22,484 nucleotides of DNA, from NCBI GenBank assembly GCA_003524365.1, contig DQHS01000323.1, positions 1 to 22,484 of the forward strand, given 5' to 3'. The position numbers and the translations under genes are program-made. Below the pieces are notes generated by a model. It was not told the origin of the DNA, ran no database searches, and was given only the letters and a program-made list of their open reading frames with translations. Shown in pieces: positions 5,859 to 13,750 of the stretch (positions are counted from its first letter, which is position 1; every line of letters begins with the position of its first letter). The DNA comes from Cellvibrio sp. GTDB lineage: Bacteria; Pseudomonadota; Gammaproteobacteria; Pseudomonadales; Cellvibrionaceae.

Positions 5859-7229
5859 ATGCCCAATTCTCCTGCAGAGCAACTCGAAGCGGTCTTTCTG
5901 TTTCAGGAAGAGCAAATTTCACGCGAGCTTCTCTATCCCGAATTTGAAGCCATCCTTGATGGTTTTATCCCTGTCCCTGATTTTGCCAATGTTTCAGCTA
6001 AAGCCGCCTATGTGCAGGTGGATCACTCTCTCTGTGTTACCGGTGTGGTCTTTTTTTTGTTGAGCTTTGATACGAAAGGGATGGTAGACCGGCGTTGGAA
6101 TGTGCCGTTACGTCAATTAATCGAATCGGCGGGTTCGGGGCCGGATATGGGGGCAGGCGCTATTCGCTTGGCCTGCTACAGCCAGTGTTCAATCGCTTGG
6201 CATCAAAAAAACCTGTGGGACCCGCTGATGCAACGCGGCAACAATAGTTTTGTGGCCATGCGCAAAGCGGTAAAAGCTAATCGCTTGGGGCTTATTGTTA
6301 AGCCTGCGCTAGTGAAAGAGCCTAAGCCTGCTGCACCAGTACAAGCTGTGCGATCTGCTCAGGAGGCAGAGCGCGAGCAGATCGCGCTGGAGCAGAAACT
6401 TCACGATCATTACGCTCAGGAGCTGCGTGACAAAATGGCGATGCTGATTAAAGAGCAGCGCCTACGTATTGCCACCATGATGAATCAGCATCAGACCAAG
6501 CTCCACGGTATGCAGCATGAGCATCAACAGCGGTTGCTGGCCTATCAACAAAAGCATCAGCAATTCGAGCAGCAAAATAAAGAGCTGGCGGAGCGCAATC
6601 GTAATCTCAAAGACACTCTGGATGTGCAGGCCAACAAAATCGAGGGAATGCGCGAGTATTTTGCACACAAGCTCAAAGCGGCGCAGCAGGACGAGTCCAG
6701 CCAAGTGCAAATGTTGCAAGATAATTTTACGCTGGAGTTGGATGCAAAAATTCAAGCCGCTACCGCTGAGCTGCGCGAGATGTTAGATATGCGCGAGGTA
6801 GAGCTTTTTTATCGCCATCAAAATGAAAGCGCATTAAAAGACGAGATTGTGAATCTCAAGCGCGAAAATCAGCAGCTGCTTAAAAACAGTGGCGACCAGT
6901 TGCTGGGACGTTTGACCAAAGCAGGCGTTAATTTGGTCGTGTTCTTACCCGGGCTGGGTGAAATCGCAATCGCGTTGGATGATATTGGTAGCTACCTCGA
7001 AGACCCACAAGCTTATGCCGCCGACAAGGCTGGCGTTAACGAGGCGGTTTATATCGCCTGGCTGGAACACCATAAATCACCCTGTTGTAATGCGGTTGAT
7101 CCGCGCGGTCATGTATGCGGTAGAAGCATCACCATGATTGAAACTCCGTTAGAATTCCACCCGGGCGAGAGCGACCGTTGTGCACAGCATCAGGCGGTGG
7201 CTTTTTCATTGGTGGCAGATCGACGTTAG
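5859..7229 (+). CDS. uncharacterised coiled-coil protein with C-terminal cysteine cluster
   Basis: Starting at the ATG at 5859 (MPNSPAEQ) the protein has 456 residues. An in-frame TTG at 5775 would add 28 residues that look non-native. Residues 1 to about 150 form a globular domain of unknown fold. About 165-345 are a long Q/E/K-rich coiled coil without ATPase motifs. After it comes a compact domain (LTKAGVNLVVFLPGLGEIAI, then YLEDPQAYAA) ending in a CC-x9-C-x20-C pattern with a nearby histidine (CAQH), which could bind zinc. Pseudomonads have similar proteins, sometimes labelled segregation ATPase-like from the coiled coil; no Walker A or B motif is present here, so I would not use that name. 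The function is unknown. It seems to be transcribed alone or with the PLP enzyme downstream. Confidence 0.8.
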   Translation: MPNSPAEQLEAVFLFQEEQISRELLYPEFEAILDGFIPVPDFANVSAKAAYVQVDHSLCVTGVVFFLLSFDTKGMVDRRWNVPLRQLIESAGSGPDMGAGAIRLACYSQCSIAWHQKNLWDPLMQRGNNSFVAMRKAVKANRLGLIVKPALVKEPKPAAPVQAVRSAQEAEREQIALEQKLHDHYAQELRDKMAMLIKEQRLRIATMMNQHQTKLHGMQHEHQQRLLAYQQKHQQFEQQNKELAERNRNLKDTLDVQANKIEGMREYFAHKLKAAQQDESSQVQMLQDNFTLELDAKIQAATAELREMLDMREVELFYRHQNESALKDEIVNLKRENQQLLKNSGDQLLGRLTKAGVNLVVFLPGLGEIAIALDDIGSYLEDPQAYAADKAGVNEAVYIAWLEHHKSPCCNAVDPRGHVCGRSITMIETPLEFHPGESDRCAQHQAVAFSLVADRR

Positions 7230-7271
7230 AGCTAGCGGCGTTAAAGATAGCAACGTTAAGGGTTGGGTGTT

Positions 7272-8249
7272 GTGGTGTTGGCCGATTCGACGAATGAGTT
7301 GTTGAAAGTTGATTTGTTAGAAGATGATTTGTTAAGCGTTGCCGGAAAGATCCCTTTACAGCGAGTAGCACTCAAAGCATTTGCTGATACAGGTATTGAG
7401 TTGTTGGTGCGCAGGGACGATTTGATCGATCCGGAATTGTCGGGCAACAAGTTTTATAAATTATTTTTCAACCTGCGCGTTGCGCGCGAACAGGGATTTA
7501 TTCGTTTATTAAGCTTTGGTGGCGCTTATTCCAATCATTTGCACGCGTTGGCGGCAGCGGGTAAGCGTTACGGTTTCAGTACTATCGGTGTTGTGCGTGG
7601 TGAGCGACCCGCGCAATTAAGCCCGACGCTCGGCGATGCCGAAGCTTGGGGGATGAAGCTCATTTTTATCAGCCGAGCAGATTATCGGGATAAAAATGAG
7701 CCGGAATTGCTTGCCGAATTGCGGCTCCGTCATGGAGAGTTTTACTTAATTCCGGAGGGTGGAGCCAATCTGCATGGTGCACTAGGTATGCAGCTGCTCG
7801 GGCAAGCGCTAGAGCAGCAGTTGAAAGGTGACTATACTTCTGTATGTATAGCCTGTGGAACTGGTACTAGCTTGGCGGGCTTGGCAGCGGGAATCGATAG
7901 CACAAAACTTGCGCTAGGCTTTTCGGTGCTAAAAGGTGAGGGTGGTTTGGGTGATGCAATATCCACTACATATCGTCAGCTCCGCGCTTCTGACGTCACC
8001 GCTAACTGGCGTTTGATTACTGGGTTTCACGCGGGTGGTTATGGCAAAAAACACCCTGAATACCTGTCACAGTTTTGGCAAGATTTCGAACGAAATAGCG
8101 GTATATCACTCGATCCGGTTTATACCGTAAAAATGTTTTGGGGAATTAGTTCCCTCGTACAACAGGGCTATTGGCCGCGCGGTTCGCGGATTGTCGCAAT
8201 ACATTCTGGCGGACTGCAGGGGCGACGGAGTTTTGCCTGCCCGTCATGA
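7272..8249 (+). CDS. PLP-dependent ACC deaminase/D-cysteine desulfhydrase family enzyme
   Basis: This is a fold-type II PLP enzyme of the 1-aminocyclopropane-1-carboxylate deaminase/D-cysteine desulfhydrase family. SGNKFYKL carries the PLP lysine, FGGAYSNH corresponds to the substrate carboxylate and nucleophile loop, PEGGAN follows, and CGTGTSLAGL is the phosphate-binding glycine loop. The family breaks ACC to 2-oxobutyrate and ammonia, or D-cysteine to pyruvate, ammonia and sulphide. The two cannot be told apart here; bacterial members with a YSNH loop are often not true ACC deaminases. There is no ATG in the first part of the frame. GTG at 7272 has TAAGG about ten bases upstream; TTG at 7263 and GTG at 7275 are alternatives. 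It follows the coiled-coil gene closely, and a rhodanese fusion comes next. Confidence 0.85.
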   Translation: MVLADSTNELLKVDLLEDDLLSVAGKIPLQRVALKAFADTGIELLVRRDDLIDPELSGNKFYKLFFNLRVAREQGFIRLLSFGGAYSNHLHALAAAGKRYGFSTIGVVRGERPAQLSPTLGDAEAWGMKLIFISRADYRDKNEPELLAELRLRHGEFYLIPEGGANLHGALGMQLLGQALEQQLKGDYTSVCIACGTGTSLAGLAAGIDSTKLALGFSVLKGEGGLGDAISTTYRQLRASDVTANWRLITGFHAGGYGKKHPEYLSQFWQDFERNSGISLDPVYTVKMFWGISSLVQQGYWPRGSRIVAIHSGGLQGRRSFACPS

Positions 8250-8257
8250 GATTGCCT

Positions 8258-8287
8258 GTGAATAGATAGCCCGTGAATAGATAGCCC
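8258..8287. repeat. tandem duplication of 15 bases
   Basis: GTGAATAGATAGCCC occurs twice head to tail (8258-8272 and 8273-8287) with no mismatch. It lies in the 90-base gap between the PLP enzyme and the cNMP/rhodanese gene. Each copy carries TGA and two TAG stops spread over all three plus-strand frames. It looks like a slippage duplication. Confidence 0.9.
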
Positions 8288-8339
8288 TGGTGTAAATGAG
8301 TTGCCTTAAGTGGTCGCTCTCATCGTGAAGGATGTTGTT

Positions 8340-9494
8340 ATGCATGCTCAAAAAACTGCTTCGTCTCCAACTACGACCAAGGTGCCGCCGATTGAATTCG
8401 ATCTGAATTTAACGCGCGCACTTGTGCCGTTAAAAGACATGAGCGAAAGCCATTTGTTGGCATTGTTGGATGATGCAGTGGTAGAGATGGTCTGCGCAGG
8501 ACAAACCTTATTTACCGCCGGTAATTACGATGCTCAACATGTCTATTTGCTGCATGGGGATGTCTCTTTGGCGGTTGAGGATGGTAGCCGTACGCGAATC
8601 AAAGGTCGCTCTTCACTATTCCCAATTGCCCACCAACAGCCGCGCCAATATACCGCTATTGCCGAAACAGATTGCAGCGTTTTGCGTATCGACAGTGAGC
8701 GTCTGGATAAAATGCTGACCTGGAGCCAGGTTGCAGATTATCTACAGCTGATTATTTCACGCGAGCGTGATCTAGATGAAGACGTTGATTGGATGATGAT
8801 TGTTTTAAAATCCAATTTGTTTTTCAAAGTCCCACCATTAAATGTAGAGCAAATTTTTTCGCGGTTGACGCCACAGGTGGTGTACGCAGGCGATGTGATT
8901 ATTCGTCAGGGTGAAATGGGCGATCAATGCTATTTCATTAAAGAGGGCGAAGCTGATGTAACTCGCCACAGCGATAATAAGCGGCAGCATCTCGCGACTA
9001 TTAGTGTTGGTCGCTGTTTTGGTGAAGATGCGCTAGTGAATGAAACTGTGCGCAATGCCACCGTGATGATGCGCACCGATGGTGTTTTGATGCGTTTGGA
9101 TAAACAGGATTTCTATCGTTTGTTGAAAGAGCCGAGCGTAGCGACTCTGGCATTGCATGAATTGGAAGAGAATATCGCCAAGGGTATTGTGGCGGTGGAT
9201 GTACGTAGCGAAGAAGAGTACAGCGAAGTGCATTTGCAGCAGGCGGTGAATGTCCCCTTGAATATTCTTGCGATTAAATCGCGTCTGCTCGCTAAAGATA
9301 AACTCTACATTTTTTATTGCGATACTGGCCGCCGCAGTCGCGCCGCCGCGCATTTATTGGCACAGCACGGCTATAAAACATTGGCGCTGGAGAATTGTCC
9401 ACAGTTATTTACCCAGGCTGGTGCGCAACAATTTTTGAAAGATACCCATAATTATGTGTTGCGCGATGGTGTGGCAGTGCTTGGCCAGGGTTAA
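8340..9494 (+). CDS. double cyclic-nucleotide-binding/rhodanese fusion protein
   Basis: The ATG at 8340 has GAAGGA seven bases upstream and gives 384 residues; a GTG at 8310 is possible but lacks this. Residues about 30-140 resemble a degenerate cNMP-binding beta-roll. About 155-265 are a second one with the phosphate-binding cassette FGEDALVNETVRNATV, which keeps the E and R that contact the nucleotide in CRP/PKA-type domains. About 280-380 are a rhodanese domain with the active-site loop CDTGRRS (C327), so it should be catalytically competent for sulphur transfer or a related thiol reaction. The protein has no helix-turn-helix or membrane helix. The layout suggests that a nucleotide or redox signal controls sulphurtransferase activity. 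Fusions of this kind are known in gammaproteobacteria but poorly studied. Confidence 0.88.
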   Translation: MHAQKTASSPTTTKVPPIEFDLNLTRALVPLKDMSESHLLALLDDAVVEMVCAGQTLFTAGNYDAQHVYLLHGDVSLAVEDGSRTRIKGRSSLFPIAHQQPRQYTAIAETDCSVLRIDSERLDKMLTWSQVADYLQLIISRERDLDEDVDWMMIVLKSNLFFKVPPLNVEQIFSRLTPQVVYAGDVIIRQGEMGDQCYFIKEGEADVTRHSDNKRQHLATISVGRCFGEDALVNETVRNATVMMRTDGVLMRLDKQDFYRLLKEPSVATLALHELEENIAKGIVAVDVRSEEEYSEVHLQQAVNVPLNILAIKSRLLAKDKLYIFYCDTGRRSRAAAHLLAQHGYKTLALENCPQLFTQAGAQQFLKDTHNYVLRDGVAVLGQG

Positions 9495-9509
9495 TCCTTA
9501 TTAGACTGG

Positions 9510-10460
9510 TTAATCTTGCGGCCAATTATCTGGCACGACAAATCCACGCCAATCTTCTTGCCAGCAATTATCCATTGAATCCGTTTTTTTCAAGGCCGCT
9601 AATAATAGCGGCCTTTTCATTTCACCAATCTGCAGTTGTAACTGCTGTGCTAAATCTACCCCATGAACCAGTTCGTCAGAGTCGTTACTGTGGGCGGGTG
9701 ATAACCAGCGCTGGCGCTCTAAAATAATCCACTCAGTGTCGATGTGTTCGCCTAGGTACAGCAAAAAATCTTGCAGATGCCACCAGTGTCCATTGCCGTG
9801 ATTTTCACTACTAAATGCAGGGTTATATGTTGTTAATGCGGGTGAAAATAAATAACCCTGTAAACATAAACCGGTTTTCCATTCAATTGCTTCCGGATAC
9901 AAAGCATGGAGCTGTGTGATGGCTTCTGTTGTTTGGTGCAGCGGCAATTGATGCTGGCGAAGATGTGCAAGTTTTAAATCCAACCGGTCGTGGCTGGCGG
10001 GACCAATCCAATGGTGCCAATCGCGTGCGTCATCTGGATTGGTGGCGTGACATAAATAAAACTTTACCGCGGTTTCTATGTGCCAGAATTCGCTTCCTCG
10101 CCGACACAAAAAATCAAAGGCGCCGAGGGTGATTCCTTTGCGCTCGACTTGTAAGTTGTGTTGCAGCAATTCCCATTCAAATTGCTGCGAAAAATAAAAG
10201 CGCCAGAGTGTTTCGTAATAAATCCCCAAGCGTGTACTTTTGACGTTTGCAATTTGTGCGATGAGAGGATCGGGCCTTTGATCCAGTGCAATTAGCCACG
10301 ACCAAAGTTGTTCATTGCTGAGTGGCAAAATCACAGCATCTGATCCCGGTAATTCCCGCATCATGGGCACGCTAAAACAACACCATGCCAGGTCGCGCAC
10401 GGCCTGGTGCTGCAGTTTGTGTACGCGCTGATTAAACAATTGGTTTTTCGTCTCTGGCAT
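9510..10460 (-). CDS. DUF1853 family protein
   Basis: The 316-residue cytoplasmic protein matches DUF1853 as I remember it: an N-terminal VRDLAWCCFSVPMM segment, RLGIYYETLWRFYF, and a central segment with FDFLCRRGSEFWHIETAVKFYL. The core EFWHIETAVKFYL resembles the D/E-x-K region of PD-(D/E)XK nuclease-like folds (E-x-A-x-K), so a nuclease-like fold is possible. The function has not been established. It is transcribed divergently from nadK across a 92-base gap and converges with the cNMP/rhodanese gene 15 bases away. A terminator-like hairpin for that opposing gene lies inside its 3' coding end. Confidence 0.82.
   Translation of the reverse strand: MPETKNQLFNQRVHKLQHQAVRDLAWCCFSVPMMRELPGSDAVILPLSNEQLWSWLIALDQRPDPLIAQIANVKSTRLGIYYETLWRFYFSQQFEWELLQHNLQVERKGITLGAFDFLCRRGSEFWHIETAVKFYLCHATNPDDARDWHHWIGPASHDRLDLKLAHLRQHQLPLHQTTEAITQLHALYPEAIEWKTGLCLQGYLFSPALTTYNPAFSSENHGNGHWWHLQDFLLYLGEHIDTEWIILERQRWLSPAHSNDSDELVHGVDLAQQLQLQIGEMKRPLLLAALKKTDSMDNCWQEDWRGFVVPDNWPQD
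9592..9617 (+). terminator. candidate plus-strand terminator inside the DUF1853 coding end
   Basis: AAGGCCGCTA (9592-9601) and TAGCGGCCTT (9606-9615) form a perfect 10-bp stem with loop ATAA, followed by TT and a T-rich CATTT. On the plus strand this lies about 98 bases after the cNMP/rhodanese stop and would end its mRNA, while being antisense to codons RPLLLAALK of DUF1853. The minus strand has no T-run after the hairpin, so the terminator points one way. Confidence 0.6.
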
Positions 10461-10488
10461 AAAATGAAGTCTTAGTTGATCTGCAGGC

Positions 10489-10494
10489 TATAAT
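10489..10494 (+). promoter_or_regulatory. -10 box of the probable nadK promoter
   Basis: TATAAT, a perfect -10 sequence, lies 58 bases before the nadK ATG in the short gap between divergent genes. No good -35 box is seen at 16-18 bases upstream (the best is TGAAGT-like), so an activator or an unusual promoter architecture may be involved. Confidence 0.5.
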
Positions 10495-10552
10495 AGCTTA
10501 CAAACCTAATTACTATTTATTCATTTCCATAACCGCTCACTCAGTGAATTTT

Positions 10553-11452
10553 ATGACTCATTTTTCAACTATCGGTCTGATCGGCCACCTCAACAACGAG
10601 CGCGCGGTTTACTCTATCAAGCGATTAATTCGGTTTTTGCAGCAGCGCAACAAAGCGTTTGTGCTTGAGGCAGAAACGGCTGGGTTAATAACCGATGCCA
10701 GTATGGTGTCAGCCGCCCAACAAATTATGGACATGGAGACGCTCGGCCAGGTCTGCGATTTGGTGATTGTCGTGGGTGGTGATGGCAGTCTGTTACGCGG
10801 TGCTCGTGCGCTGGCTAAGTATGGTGTTCCGCTACTGGGTGTCAATCGGGGGCGGTTGGGCTTTCTAACCGATATAACCCCGGAAGATATTGAAGAAAAG
10901 GTTGAAGAGGTGTTGTCGGGCGCTTTTAAATCCGAACAGCGGTTTTTGTTGGATATGGAGGTGAAGCGCCAGGGGCAAGTGATCGCCACCGCAGATGCCT
11001 TGAACGATGTTGTCCTGCACCCCGGTCAATTTATCCATATGCTGCAGTTTGAAATTTCTGTCGATGGGGTGTTTGTGACGAGTCAGCGCTCTGATGGGGT
11101 AATAGTGTCTACGCCTACTGGTTCTACCGCGTATTCACTCAGTGGCGGTGGCCCGATTTTGCATCCGGCGCTCGATGCCATAGTGGTGGTGCCAATGAAC
11201 CCGCACACACTAAGCAGTCGCCCGATTGTAGTTGCGGGGGGCAGTGCAATCAGCATTATGGTTGGTGAACATAATCGCGCTGAACCTATGGTCACCTGCG
11301 ACGGTCATTCCCATGTGGATGTGCAAACGGGCGATGAAATTTCTATCCGTAAAAAGCCGCAGCTACTCGAATTACTGCATCCGCTCGATTACAACTTCTA
11401 TGAACGCTGCCGCTCCAAACTGGGCTGGGGCGGTCACTTATTGAAGGAATAA
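10553..11452 (+). CDS. nadK: NAD kinase
   Basis: NadK phosphorylates NAD+ at the 2'-hydroxyl of the adenosine ribose to give NADP+. From ATG 10553 the protein has 299 residues, close to the 292 of E. coli NadK; a GTG nine bases upstream is in frame. Key motifs are GGDGSLLRGAR with catalytic aspartate D77, NRGRLGFLTDI, the nucleotide-binding TPTGSTAYSLSGGGPI and HTLSSRPI. The gene leads a plus-strand set (phosphatase, rhomboid, yeaC, pepN) and is divergent from DUF1853. The next gene starts one base after its stop, indicating translational coupling. Confidence 0.97.
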   Translation: MTHFSTIGLIGHLNNERAVYSIKRLIRFLQQRNKAFVLEAETAGLITDASMVSAAQQIMDMETLGQVCDLVIVVGGDGSLLRGARALAKYGVPLLGVNRGRLGFLTDITPEDIEEKVEEVLSGAFKSEQRFLLDMEVKRQGQVIATADALNDVVLHPGQFIHMLQFEISVDGVFVTSQRSDGVIVSTPTGSTAYSLSGGGPILHPALDAIVVVPMNPHTLSSRPIVVAGGSAISIMVGEHNRAEPMVTCDGHSHVDVQTGDEISIRKKPQLLELLHPLDYNFYERCRSKLGWGGHLLKE

Positions 11453-11453
11453 T

Positions 11454-12464
11454 ATGACTGAAACCATGCCGAAACAATCGTATTATCCGCCGGTGATGGG
11501 GACGGCGAATGGTTATGATTTGATTGGTGATGTGCATGGTTGTGCCCAATCGCTTGAGCGCCTGTTGCAGTTGCTGGGCTATCAAAAAATTGCCGGTACT
11601 TATCGTCACCCGCAGCAGCGCCAGGTAATTTTTCTCGGTGATATTGTCGATCGCGGCCCACGTATTCGCGAAGCTCTGCATCTGGTACGCGATATGGTGG
11701 AGCAGGGTAATGCGCAGATTATTCTGGGCAACCATGAATTTAATGCGATTACCTATTCCACCCCTTCTGTCGTAGCGGGCGAATATTTGCGCCCTCACAC
11801 ACCAGCCAACGCCCGCCAAATTACCGAAACTCTGGAACAGTTCGCCCATCATCCGCAGGAGTGGCAAGCATTCTTGCGTTGGTTTGCAGAGTTGCCGCTG
11901 TTTCTAGAGATTCAACATCCACAGACCCGGCAAGTATTTCGCGCGGTGCACGCCTGTTGGGATCAACAACTGATCGACCTGCATCGAGCGACCTACGGCG
12001 ATGGCCATATCGATTGGTTGTTTATCAATCGCTCTGCGCAAAAAGGTAGTTTGGAAGCCAGAACCAAGCAGCGGCTCACTGGTGGTGTCGATTTACCTTT
12101 ACCTGATGGACAAACCATGGTGTCGTCAGATGGTTATGTGCGTCGCGCCTTTCGCACCAAGTTTTGGGGGCACACAGCGCGCACCTACGGGCAGTTATTG
12201 TTCCAGCCAGACCCTATACCCGAACACATTGCGCAAGCAGAAATTGCTCCAGAGCATCGCTCGCAAATGGTTTATTACGACAAATCCGAGCCGCCGCTGT
12301 TTATCGGCCACTACTGGCTTAAAGGTCAGCCCAGGCCGCTTGCTCCCAATCTCGCTTGTCTTGATTACAGCGCCGTTAAATATGGACGATTGGTGGCATA
12401 CCGCATGGATGGTGAGGCACAATTGCAGCCCGACAAATTTGTATGGGTCTATGTTGACCCTTAA
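11454..12464 (+). CDS. calcineurin-like metallophosphoesterase (PPP/ApaH-like)
   Basis: The 336-residue protein has the three PPP-family metal-binding motifs in order: GDVHG (residues 25-29), GDIVDRG (62-68) and GNHE (92-95). FIGHYW near the C-terminus supplies a late histidine ligand. These motifs coordinate two metal ions for phosphoester hydrolysis. The substrate may be a phosphoprotein or a dinucleoside polyphosphate such as Ap4A (ApaH relatives), but the length and C-terminal half differ from ApaH. A GAAGGA ribosome binding site overlaps the nadK stop, so translation is coupled to nadK. A link to nucleotide cofactor metabolism is plausible from this position but not shown. Confidence 0.88.
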   Translation: MTETMPKQSYYPPVMGTANGYDLIGDVHGCAQSLERLLQLLGYQKIAGTYRHPQQRQVIFLGDIVDRGPRIREALHLVRDMVEQGNAQIILGNHEFNAITYSTPSVVAGEYLRPHTPANARQITETLEQFAHHPQEWQAFLRWFAELPLFLEIQHPQTRQVFRAVHACWDQQLIDLHRATYGDGHIDWLFINRSAQKGSLEARTKQRLTGGVDLPLPDGQTMVSSDGYVRRAFRTKFWGHTARTYGQLLFQPDPIPEHIAQAEIAPEHRSQMVYYDKSEPPLFIGHYWLKGQPRPLAPNLACLDYSAVKYGRLVAYRMDGEAQLQPDKFVWVYVDP

Positions 12465-12571
12465 TCGTTGGGTTGATTCACAAGCGTTGGATTGTTCTCC
12501 AGGCGGTAGATTGATCCCTGATCGTTCGCGTACGTACCTGTTATTAGTTATCTCAAAGCTGGAACCCATCA

Positions 12572-13426
12572 TTGAACTGGATTGCCGTTAAATATTTCCC
12601 ACTCGAACAGGATTTGAGTGCGCTCAGTAACCATTTGCGCGAGCGCGGATTACAACATCGCATTGCCGAAGAGAATGGCCAACAATGTTTGGCCGTGCTC
12701 GATAACGCTGTGGTTCCTGCGCTACAAAAATTTCTTGATCAGTACGCACAAGGGCAAGTGGATTTGCATTCAGTAAGTACAATTTCACCTCCTGCCGAAT
12801 CTGGGGTGCCGACACTTATCGAGCAAGCTGCACAAGTTCCTGTCGTAATTTGTCTCATTGTTTTTAGCGCAGTGGGCGCCTTATTAGTTGAAACTGTCGC
12901 GGGAAAAGCTTGGCTTCACTATTTCACTTTTCAGGATTTTACGGGCAGTACCTATATTCCACTGAGTGATTCTTTGGCGCGCGGCGAAATCTGGCGTTTG
13001 TTTACCCCCGCCTTTTTGCACTTTGGTATTTTTCACGTGCTGTTTAATAGTTTATGGATGTGGGATTTAGGGCGGCGTCTGGAGTTTTTAGTGGGCCGAT
13101 GGCACTTCCTGTTGTTTTTTGCGATAACCGCCGTCGCCGCAAATGTCGCGCAGTATTTATGGAGTGGCAGTGCTAATTTTGGCGGCATGTCGGGAGTGGT
13201 TTATGCACTGGTAGGTTTTATCGCCGTGCGTCAACGTCTGGCTCCTCATCCGCTCGTGGACGTACCGCCCGCACTCATTGGTTTTATGCTCTTCTGGTTG
13301 GTGTTATGTATGACGGGAGCAGTGGATTTCTTTATTTCTGGATCTGTCGCCAACGCCGCACATGTGGGTGGTTTGGTGGCAGGTTGTGTTTATGCCTTTT
13401 TGACAAAAAATGGTTATCGACGTTAG
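12572..13426 (+). CDS. rhomboid-family intramembrane serine protease
   Basis: The product has 284 residues with a cytoplasmic N-terminal domain (about 1-90) like the small domain of GlpG, followed by six hydrophobic helices. The catalytic dyad is visible: serine in GGMSGVVYALVGF (S207) and histidine in NAAHVGGLVAG (H264). The oxyanion region contains HFGIFHVLFNSLWMWDLG, with the conserved H-x-x-x-N pattern of rhomboid helix 2. Such enzymes cleave membrane proteins within or near transmembrane helices. There is no ATG before the middle of the gene; TTG at 12572 is the best start, with a weak GGA upstream. The 107 bases between it and the phosphatase contain no other gene. Confidence 0.92.
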   Translation: MNWIAVKYFPLEQDLSALSNHLRERGLQHRIAEENGQQCLAVLDNAVVPALQKFLDQYAQGQVDLHSVSTISPPAESGVPTLIEQAAQVPVVICLIVFSAVGALLVETVAGKAWLHYFTFQDFTGSTYIPLSDSLARGEIWRLFTPAFLHFGIFHVLFNSLWMWDLGRRLEFLVGRWHFLLFFAITAVAANVAQYLWSGSANFGGMSGVVYALVGFIAVRQRLAPHPLVDVPPALIGFMLFWLVLCMTGAVDFFISGSVANAAHVGGLVAGCVYAFLTKNGYRR

Positions 13427-13460
13427 TGGTTTGACGTCACCGTTATCGAGTGAGTGATTT

Positions 13461-13733
13461 ATGGATTTACAACAACTGCTTTCCAGCCTCACGCCGGAAA
13501 TTTATCAAAATTTAAAACGCGCTGTTGAGTTGGGGAAATGGCCTGATGGCAATCGTCTCTCAGCTGACCAGCGTCAATTGTGTATGCAAGCAGTCATTGC
13601 TTACGAACACAAAAATCTGCCACCTGAACAACACACTGGTTATATCCCGCCTGAACCACACACATATTGTGGTGATGATGATCATGAACACGACCATGAG
13701 CCACAAGATAAGCCGATCAAGTGGGTTGAATAA
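13461..13733 (+). CDS. yeaC: YeaC-type DUF1315 family protein
   Basis: The 90-residue protein matches the DUF1315/YeaC family through LKRAVELGKWPDGNRLSADQ, followed by a C-MQAVIAYE segment. The family is small, cytoplasmic and of unknown function. The C-terminal third is unusual: it contains CGDDDHEHDHE, a cluster of acidic residues and histidines that could bind a divalent metal. It starts 34 bases after the rhomboid gene and ends 17 bases before pepN, so it appears to belong to the same transcript. Confidence 0.85.
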   Translation: MDLQQLLSSLTPEIYQNLKRAVELGKWPDGNRLSADQRQLCMQAVIAYEHKNLPPEQHTGYIPPEPHTYCGDDDHEHDHEPQDKPIKWVE

Positions 13734-13750
13734 TTTTTAAGGATGTCGCC

